Positions 56,581 to 64,000 of a DNA stretch of 64,000 nt are shown here, piece after piece (position 1 is the stretch's first letter; each line of letters opens with the position of its first letter). Source of the stretch: Bidens hawaiensis. Lineage: Eukaryota; Streptophyta; Magnoliopsida; Asterales; Asteraceae. Location of the stretch: contig JAIQDT010003842.1 in the NCBI GenBank assembly GCA_021521415.1, positions 62,001 to 126,000 of the forward strand. The letters run 5' to 3'. The notes under the pieces are model-generated. The model was given only the letters and a program-made list of their open reading frames with translations, was not told the DNA's origin and did no database searches. Position numbers and translations under genes: made by a program.

Positions 56581-57186
56581 ACCTAACCTTAGTATAGTTA
56601 TATTCGTTTTATGAAAATACTTTGGATTTACATATGACGTTTGGAATAGCACGCTTTGGCCTAATAAAGGATATCACGTTGGCAAAATTCTCCAGGTAAG
56701 CAAACGGGTCCCGCGGTTGATTGGGATTTGTACGAATTCCTTAGGCAAGAAGTGTCTACTAATGATACCCCCCTTCCAGTTACTACATGCCCGTCAAAAT
56801 AATAGTTTTGATAACATTACTTCACGTGGAAGCAACGTCTTTGCTTTATAAAATATCACTTGAAAATAATTACAGTTTAACGACTATAACCATTACCAGG
56901 TATAAATAACTATATATAACAGGCTTTCTTAACCCTAATCCTACCTTATCCGGCTAGGTGAGAACAAAAGATGAGAAATTCAGCAGCAGTTCAGCTCGCA
57001 TCTTGATTACGAGATCAACAGTTTGTTAAACAGCGTAACAATGCCCTGTTTCTTCGTGAAATCAGCTCTCGGCACCTCAACACTTCCTAGCACGCTTACC
57101 GATGCTAAATGTGTGAAAATAAGTGTGAAAATCGGGATGAATGAGCTGAGCCCGTAGCTGCCCTTTTATAGGCGAGTTTTGCAGAT

Positions 57187-57415
57187 CATCGCGTAGCGCG
57201 ATGGCCTTTTCCCAAAGGACGTCGCGTAGTGCGACGCCGCAATTACTCAGAAGTTGCCACGTGTCCCGGGTTACTTAACCTGGTCATCGCGTAACGCGAT
57301 GGACCAGTTGAGTTTGGCCGTCGTGTAGCGCGTCGCCCCCCTTTTTCTTGAATTGTGTGATTCTCTATCGCGTAGCGCGATGAAGTTAGTCAGAGGACCA
57401 TCGCGTAGCGCGATG
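57187..57415 (-). repeat. Array of CATCGCG-TAG-CGCGATG palindromes
   Basis: Six units: 57187-57203 (perfect), 57220-57236 (CGTCGCG-TAG-TGCGACG), 57285-57301 (perfect, spacer taa), about 57319-57335 (worn), 57367-57381 and 57399-57415 (perfect). They lie about 125-355 bp from the U3 start of the LTR. Confidence 0.92.
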
Positions 57416-57577
57416 GGTCTAAAAAACCCTAAATTTTTCATTTTCAGTCCTTTAACTTCAGAATTTGCATTTTTAACCCATTAACTTTTAATTTTGACAT
57501 TATTGACCTAAAACTAGATGGGTTATTTTCACGGTGTTACATCCTCCCTACCTTTAGAAAAATCTCGTCCTCGAGAT

Positions 57578-60500
57578 TTATGCAAAGAGATGTGGATATT
57601 TTCGTTTCATCTCGGACTCAAGTTCCCAAGTGAATTTCGGATCACGTTGGGAATTCCATCTTACTTTGACCAATTTCAACCTTTTTCGCATTAGAAACTT
57701 GATTTGACTATCTTCAATCTGTATCGGTTTCTCTACAAACTTGAGTTTCTCATTCACTTGTACATCCCTTAGAGGCATAGCAAGTGTCTCATCAGCTAAA
57801 CATTTTCGTAAATTCGATATATGAAATACATCATGGATTCCTTGCATTTCTTCGGGTAACTCAAGTCGATAAGCTACAGGACCTATTCTTTCAATAATTT
57901 TAAATGGTCCAACAAAACGCGGACTTAACTTCCCTTTCTTTCCAAAACGAACCACACCTTTCCAAGGTGATACTTTGAGCAACACTTTGTCTCCTTCTTT
58001 AAATTCTAACGGTTTTCATCTTACATCAGTATAACTCTTCTGTCTATCACGTGCTGCTTTCAACCTTTCTCGGATTTGTATTACTTGTTCAGTTGTTCTT
58101 TAAACAATCTCGGGACCTGATAACCGATTATCACCAATTTCAGAGCAACATACAGGTGTTCTACATTTTCGTCCGTATAGTGCTTCGTATGGAGCCATTT
58201 GTATACTTGTGTGATAACTATTATTATATGAGAATTCCATTAGAGGTAAATGAATATCCCAACTTCCTCCTAGATCAATTACACATGCACGAAGCATATC
58301 TTCCAAGGTTTGAATTGTTCTTTCACTTTGTCCATCTGTCTGCGGATGATAAGCAGTACTCAAATTTAACCGCGTACCCATTGCTTTTTGGAAACTTCTC
58401 CAGAAGTTAGAAGTGAAATGACTATCCCTATCGGATATAATTGACAACGGCACACCATGTAATGATACAATATTCTCAACGTGTAATTGTGCCAGTTTAT
58501 CATGCTATAAGATTCCTGAATTGGAATGAAATGAGCTGATTTGGTCAGTCTGTCAATAATGACCCAAACAGCATCATTTTGGCGATTGGTTTTTGGTAAC
58601 TTTATAATAAAGTCCATGGTTATCATATCCCATTTCCAAATCGGAATCTCAGGTTGTGTTAACAAACCTAATGGCTTTTGATGCTCGGCTTTAACCTTTG
58701 AACATGTCAAACATTTTGCCACATACAGAGCAATTTCTTTCTTCATTCCAATCCACCAATAATCATCCTTATGATTATGATACATCATATCACTACCCGG
58801 ATGCATCATATACTTAGATTTGTGAGCTTCTTCAAATATCTTCTCTAGCAATTTTCCAACCATTGGTACCCAGATTCTTTTCCTAATCTGAGTATATCAT
58901 CATCGCCCTTAACTAATTAATCTATTGTTCCATTTTCTTTTTCAGCCTTTATGTTATTTTCTTCTAGTGCCAACTTCTGAGCTTCTTTGATTTCAGTTAA
59001 TAGATCAATTTTGAGTTCTAACCTCAAGGCTCGTACTCTTTTTAGCTTTTCGTGCTCTTTTCTACTTAAAGCATCAGCTACCACATTAGCTTTACCTTCA
59101 TGGTAAACTATCTCACAATTATAATCGTTCAACGTTTCCATCCATCGCCTCTGTCTCATGTTCAATTCTTTCTGATCAAATATGTGCTTAAGACTTTTGG
59201 GATCAATATAAATTGTAAACTTCACACCATATAAATAGTGTCGCCATAACTTTAATGCAAAAATTATAGCTCCCAACTCCAGATCATGAGTGGTGTAATT
59301 TTTCTCGTGAACCTTTAATTGTCGTGAAGCATAAGCAATTACCTTCTTCCCTTGCATCAAAACACATCCCATTCCTGTATGTGAAGCATCACAATATACA
59401 ATGAAATTATCTTGTCCTTCAGGTAAGGTTAAGATCGGTGCGTTTGTTAGTTTCTATTTAAGAGTTTCAAATGCCTCTTCTTGCATTGGTCCCCATTCAA
59501 ATTTAACAGATTTGCGGGTTAATGATGTCAATGGAACCGTTATCCTTGAGAAATTTTGGATAAACCTTCTATAATAACCTGCTAACCCCAGAAAACTTCT
59601 TACTTGAGTCGGAGTCTTGGGTTTCTCCCATTTGATAATAGCTTCAATCTTTGCCAGATCTACTTGAATACATTTCTCATTAACAATATGTCCAAGAAAC
59701 TGTACTTCGGATAACCAGAATTCGCATTTCGAGAATTTTGCATAAAGCTTCTCTTTCCTGAGTATGGTTTTCAAATGAGCTTGGTGTTCTTCTTTCGTAT
59801 TGGAATAGATAAGAATGTCATCTATGAAAACAATAACAAACTTATCTAAGTAAGGTTTACAGACTCGATTCATCATATCCATAAAAGTTGCCGGAGCATT
59901 AGTGAGTCCAAAAGGCATAACAGTGAACTCATAATGTCCGTATCGGGTTCTGAATGCAGTCATGGATATATCTTTTTCCTGAACCTTCAGTTGATGATAC
60001 CCGGATCTAAGATCAATTTTGGAAAAACAACTTGCACCTTGTAATTGATCGAAAAGATCATCAATCCTTGGCAACGGATATCGATTCTTAATCGTGACTT
60101 TATTCAATTCCCTATAGTCAATACACATCCTCATTGACACGTCTTTCTTCTTAACAAACAATATTGGAGCTCCCCAGGATGAAGAACTTGGTCGTATAAA
60201 TCCTTTTTCCAATAACTCGTCCAACTGCTTTTTCAGTTCCTTCATCTCAGTCGGTGCTAATCTATAAGGAGATTTAGCAATTGGAGCCGTTCCTGGAACT
60301 AAGTCGATTCTGAACTCAACTTCTCGATCTGGCGGAATTCCAAGCAACTCGTTAGGGAATACATCCTTGATTTCAGTGACAATTGGGACCTCATCTAGTT
60401 TCTTAGGCTCGGGCTCCTTGGTTACATAAGCCATGAATGCTAAGCAACATTTACCCAAACAATGACTTGCTTTTATTTTCGATATAATTCCGATTTTACC

Positions 60501-61043
60501 ATAATCTTTATCTCCGGCTATTCGCAACATTTTATTGTTTGGAGTTAGAATTTCAATAGCCTTTTCGTCACATAGTATTCGGGCTTGGTTGGCTGCTAAC
60601 CAGTCCATCCCTAAAATAACATCAAATCCAGCTTACTCCATTGGTAATAATTGCACTGGCATTTCATATCCGGCCAAGGTAATATAACTATTTAATATCT
60701 CAGATATTTTGATTAATGACCCATTAGCCGTTTCTACTTCATATTGCTTATTCAATTTAGCTAGAGGTTCATTTAATAGACTACAAAACTTATAATCTAT
60801 AAAAATTTGATTGGCTCCTGAGTCAAATAAAACTCTAGCATAAGCATTATTAATAGAGAACGTACCAGTGATCACGTCTGGTAATTCTCCCGCCTTCTGA
60901 GTATTCAGCATATACGTGCGGGCACTTCCCTTTCTCCCCTCGTTTCTGGCACCACTACCATTGGCGCCTCCAGCTGCCGGTTTCTTCTTAATGCATTTCG
61001 CACTAAAGTGTCCCTTCTCACCACATTCAAAACACACAATCAA
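57578..61043 (-). pseudogene. pol of the minus-strand chromovirus-like element, many stops
   Basis: From upstream: zinc knuckle CFECGEKGHFSAKC and protease VLFDSGANQIF (61043-60633); RT 60608-59454 with [19 protein letters not shown] and FIDDILIYS; RNase H 59372-58917 ([27 protein letters not shown]); integrase zinc and core 58863-58100 ([52 protein letters not shown]); integrase C-terminus with chromodomain-like tail 57985-57578 ([39 protein letters not shown]). Lesions: stops at 61047, 60633, 59454, 58917, 58100 and about 58017, and two frame changes in integrase near 58900 and 58430. Several stops replace codons one transition away, as expected for methylated, silenced copies. Confidence 0.9.
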
Positions 61044-61046
61044 CTT

Positions 61047-62208
61047 TTACCTACAATCCTCCTCCATGTGTCCCGGTCGTTTGCAAAAGTTGCAAGTTGA
61101 GTATGGATCAAACTTGTGAACATCAACTTTCGGTATAGGCTTCAAACACCTCCCATCATGTCGCTTACCACAGTTTTTACACATCGATCGGTTAAATGCA
61201 GCCGACCTTTCCTTCGCTCTTTCAAACTTTCTTTTCTCATCAATTTCACATTTCTTCTCAGTCGTCATCTTCCTTTCCTCCTCTCGATTTCTAATCATAC
61301 TATCCATCAAATATCCAGCCAACTCAATAGCAGACTCGATTGTTGAAGGCATGTGTGATCTTACATGATCACGAATTTCCTTTGGCAAACCATAAATATA
61401 TCGAGTCACCTTGTTATATTTGGGAGTAACAAGATGTGGAACAAGCCTGCAGTACTCAAGAAATTTAGTGTTATATTCCTTGATATTGGTGCCAATAACC
61501 TTGTGGTTCCAAAGCTTGGTTTGAATCTGATTAACCTCGTTGATAGGACAGAATCTTTGTTTGATCAGTTCTTTAAATATTTCCCATTCAAGATTATACA
61601 AATTACTTCTCCCTTTCACGTCTATCAACGTATTCCACCATTCCAGTGCATCTCCTTTAAACATCTGAGACGAGTACTGGATACTTTCCTCTTCGGTACA
61701 CTTACTGATAATAATTATTAACTCCATTTCCTCAAGCCAACGAAGAGTAACAATCGCGCCTTTATCCCCATAGATTTTTTTCGCTTTATACTTGAAAGTC
61801 CTTAAATGTACATCCCATATTGACTTTCCTTTTCCTTGTTTGTCTTGGCTCATAATCAGCAGTAGAACTCTCGTATCCCTTATCTTTTGATCCTTTTGTT
61901 TTATCATTGTTCGTTCTTCTTGAATCTTTTGGTTCAGAATGAACAGATATGCTATGACTTTGTTGTTTAGTTGATCTTGATTTCGACCTAGCCACACTTT
62001 TTGAATTTTCCGTATGATCTTATATCATCTTTGTTAGGGGAGTTACAGCTTCCTTAATTAACGGAGAAACTGTTTCTTTTATCATATCACGTATTCCTCC
62101 AATGTATTCTTCAGGCAGTGAATTATTATTTTCAGGGGTCTTTGCTTTATCAGCTCGACTCCCTTGACTAACTTGGGTTTCTCGTTGTTCAGACATTCTG
62201 TAAATCAT
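61047..62208 (-). pseudogene. gag of the minus-strand chromovirus-like element, broken
   Basis: Start MSEQRETQVSQGSRADKAKT at 62193. A TAA at 62020 and a frame change near 61800 interrupt it. The capsid core is GDKGAIVTLRWLEEMELII, FKGDALEWWNTLI, and EYCRLVPHLVTPKYNKVTRY with IYGLPKEIRDHV. Two zinc-binding sites follow, CKNCGKRHDGRC and CNFCKRPGHMEEDC, and a third lies past the stop at 61047 at the start of the protease segment. Three knuckles are usual for this gypsy group. Confidence 0.88.
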
Positions 62209-62296
62209 ATAAATACATGAATTTAAAACACAATACGTGAACTTTTATTCATAGTATTACAAAAGATAGAAATACAACAACAATAGTTATATAATC

Positions 62297-63164
62297 CTAT
62301 TCTTTGGTCCATTTCTTAACCATCTTCTTCATCTTATCACATTTTTTTATGATCTTATCACCCATCTTTTTCTTCTTGATCCTTTCGTTTTTTAATTCAT
62401 CCATCACCGAGTTGGGTGGGTTGGGATACCCTACAGGTGCGGATGCCGAAGGAAAAATATAAGCGTTTTCTCTCGGATACAAGTGAGGATTAGCTATATA
62501 TGTCTGCATTTCCTCATCAGGTAGATTGGTTGTATAGAATTCTTCAATCAGACGAGCTTCTTCCCGTATCTTGTTTGCTTGTTCATCTATGGTTGGTACC
62601 CGGTCCATGATACGGTGGAAAATTAGGATTATCAGAATAATAAACCGATATTCGACTCGGTTCAGCTAAAGTTTGAGCACCTGGTGGGGGTGATCCAAAA
62701 TGCCATAAACTCTGGTTGGAATGACAGTTCGTCCAACTTGAAGATTCAGTACTGGTTTCTTGTTTGACTCTACATTGAACTTCCATATCATACGGATAAT
62801 AGTTCGGGGTACCGGTCATTGGAACACTTTCGGAAGTATCACTGGATATTTCGATTGGCATCTCTGGACTTCCCGGAGCATAAATTGATTGGTTTCCGTA
62901 AGCCAAATAAGGATCGATTTGATCAATAGGGTTGAATTGGTTTAAACTCATCGGATTCAGATCAGCAAGGTTTACATGCACCGGTTCAGTTGGATTTACC
63001 AAAACAGTTGGCCACTTAGGACCAAAATTTGTGCTAACTCGGTCAGACGGCTCAGCATCGGGGGCAGGATTAGATCGCCTTGCGGCCCGACGTCTTTGTC
63101 CGTAGTAGTTATTGTAAGACATCTGTATATATAATAACTTACGGATAGGTAGACTACCAATCAT
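62297..63164 (-). pseudogene. Additional ORF between primer site and gag, unknown function
   Basis: Two overlapping frames: 63164-62583, probably starting at the Met in MSYNNYYGQRRRAARRSNPAPDAEP, and 62608-62297, ending with a Lys-rich tail (KNERIKKKKMGDKIIKKCDK). Together they look like one protein of about 280 residues broken by a shift near 62590-62620. It is Pro/Ser/Asn-rich with an acidic patch (PMEIPISSDTSE-like), a helix ANKIREEARLIEEFYTTN and a very basic C-terminus. I recognise no domain. Most chromoviruses go straight from primer site to gag, so this is an extra gene or an upstream gag exon. It is not similar to the Tat antisense gene. Confidence 0.55.
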
Positions 63165-63238
63165 AACTTATCCCTACTTATCAGATAAATGGTTAAAGCT
63201 TAGGTACTAATTTTAATACCTAATTCGCTGAAACCGAT

Positions 63239-63251
63239 GGCTCTGATACCA
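63239..63251 (-). other. Primer-binding site of the minus-strand element (tRNA-Met)
   Basis: Minus strand tggtatcagagcc, three bases from the LTR end at 63255. Confidence 0.88.
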
Positions 63252-63254
63252 ACC

Positions 63255-64000
63255 TGTCACACCCCAATTCAGGACCTATAAGTGTGACCATCAGTTGGTA
63301 CCTGTGTTTGTAAATATATCAGAGTAGCGGGTTTGTTTTAGCTGAAGACTTTAAATATTAAAATATTAATTTACATTATCAAAATTACTCGGGAATTAAA
63401 CACCCGAGTTTTAGTTTTACAAAATCATAATATTAATTATACAAGGATTTATATTTATCAAAAACGAGCCATCTGTAGCGATCTTCTAATGACTCCCATC
63501 CTTGTATATCATCTATAGTCATCTAGTTACCTGCATAGGTGAGAAAAACACGTCAGCTACAGGCTGGTGAAATGTTGACTCGATAAAATATTTATAACAG
63601 TCGTTAAATACAAACATAGTTTTCTGTTTCACAATCTCAGCAGGAACGCCTGTCCGTTCCCGAGATTTGTACCACTGCCCTACACACACAATTCAAAGGT
63701 TCCCCGAGTATATAGCCCCTGTTCGGAGACAACCTTCCCCTAGGCTATATAACCCTGTTGGAGAACCGGTTATGACTGACTTGGTTTTGTATGCCAATTA
63801 TCAGTTATGTTTGGATCCAGACACATGTGTATTCAGTCTGAGTTGCTTTTTATTATCTATTTTGTATTATAACGATTTTAGAGATTATATCTCATGCAAA
63901 CATATATCAGACTCTTTGTAATAAACAACAAGTCTATTACAAGAGTAAAAATCAGTTCAGACAGTAAAAAGGTTAACGTGTTCACCTTATATTATCAGTA
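63255..64000 (-). repeat. 5' LTR of the minus-strand element, cut by window edge
   Basis: Starts TGTCACACCCCAATTCAGG on plus and parallels 55677-56400 with scattered substitutions and one insertion of about 31 bp near 63472. The palindrome arrays of the partner would lie beyond 64000. Confidence 0.92.

Larger units (their letters stand above)
55677..57541 (-). repeat. 3' LTR of the minus-strand chromovirus-like element (1,865 bp)
   Basis: On minus it starts TGTAACACCGTG at 57541 after the purine-rich tctaaaggtagggagga. At the other end it matches the 5' LTR from cacaccccaattcagg on, but the terminal dinucleotide is altered (ct at 55677 in place of tg), so that edge has mutated. It contains two palindrome arrays, listed separately. 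Frames seen here also occur in the other LTR copy and are not genes. Confidence 0.88.
55677..64000 (-). mobile_element. Chromovirus-like Ty3/gypsy element, minus strand, with extra upstream ORF
   Basis: 3' LTR 55677-57541, pol and gag relics 57578-62208, an additional ORF 62297-63164, primer site 63239-63251 and 5' LTR from 63255 past the right edge. Gene order is protease, RT, RNase H, integrase, then a chromodomain-like tail. The LTRs differ by scattered substitutions and one indel of about 31 bp near 63472. Many in-frame stops make it inactive. Confidence 0.92.

Overview
This is plant nuclear DNA, and nearly all of it is transposable elements. I found no convincing host gene. The retroelement families, tRNA-Met and tRNA-Asp primer sites, short GT-AG introns and AT-rich intergenic DNA point to a eudicot. 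From the flavour of the gag and pol sequences I suspect Asteraceae, but that is inference only.

Layout. 1-5060: a Ty1/copia element (Copia-1), cut by the left edge, with an uninterrupted pol and a complete 3' LTR. It sits inside the gag end of a Ty3/gypsy Tat-lineage element (5061-14992). That element has a decayed pol carrying two RNase H domains, then a five-exon gene on the opposite strand (12976 down to 9818), then its 3' LTR. 15665-25323: a small hAT-like non-autonomous repeat split by a complete, young Ty1/copia element (Copia-2, 15982-24989, direct repeats AACTT). 25324-32021: old intergenic DNA with an Athila-like LTR remnant, a minus-strand LINE reverse-transcriptase pseudogene and a hAT-type MITE. 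32022-46093: a complete but non-autonomous Athila-like element on the minus strand (direct repeats ATTGC), itself split by a complete Ty3/gypsy chromovirus on the plus strand (33648-42745, direct repeats CTAAC). 46094-52440: a gag relic, a coding-poor LTR element (49224 to about 51748) and the 3' end of another chromovirus. 52441-55580: a wrecked copia element (Copia-3). 55677-64000: a minus-strand chromovirus-like element whose 5' LTR runs off the right edge and which carries an extra reading frame upstream of gag.

The clearest gene-like object is the antisense gene in the Tat element. It has a TATA box, five exons joined by canonical 61-73 nt introns with matching phases, a coiled-coil C-terminal half and an AATAAA signal. 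It has one frameshift, while the sense pol beside it has at least five lesions.

The most striking unexplained structure is shared between families. At least five unrelated retroelements here carry family-specific clusters of short palindromes or inverted motifs in the LTR or leader (AACTTCGC/GCGAAGTT; CATCGCG-TAG-CGCGATG; CAGACTT-N-AAGTCTG; ACCGTA-NNN-TACGGT; CCACCCAAGG/CCTTGGGTGG). Some units keep their pairing despite changes in the arms. A second candidate novelty is a 105-bp intron-like insertion in the protease region of the 33648-42745 chromovirus, which would splice exactly in frame.
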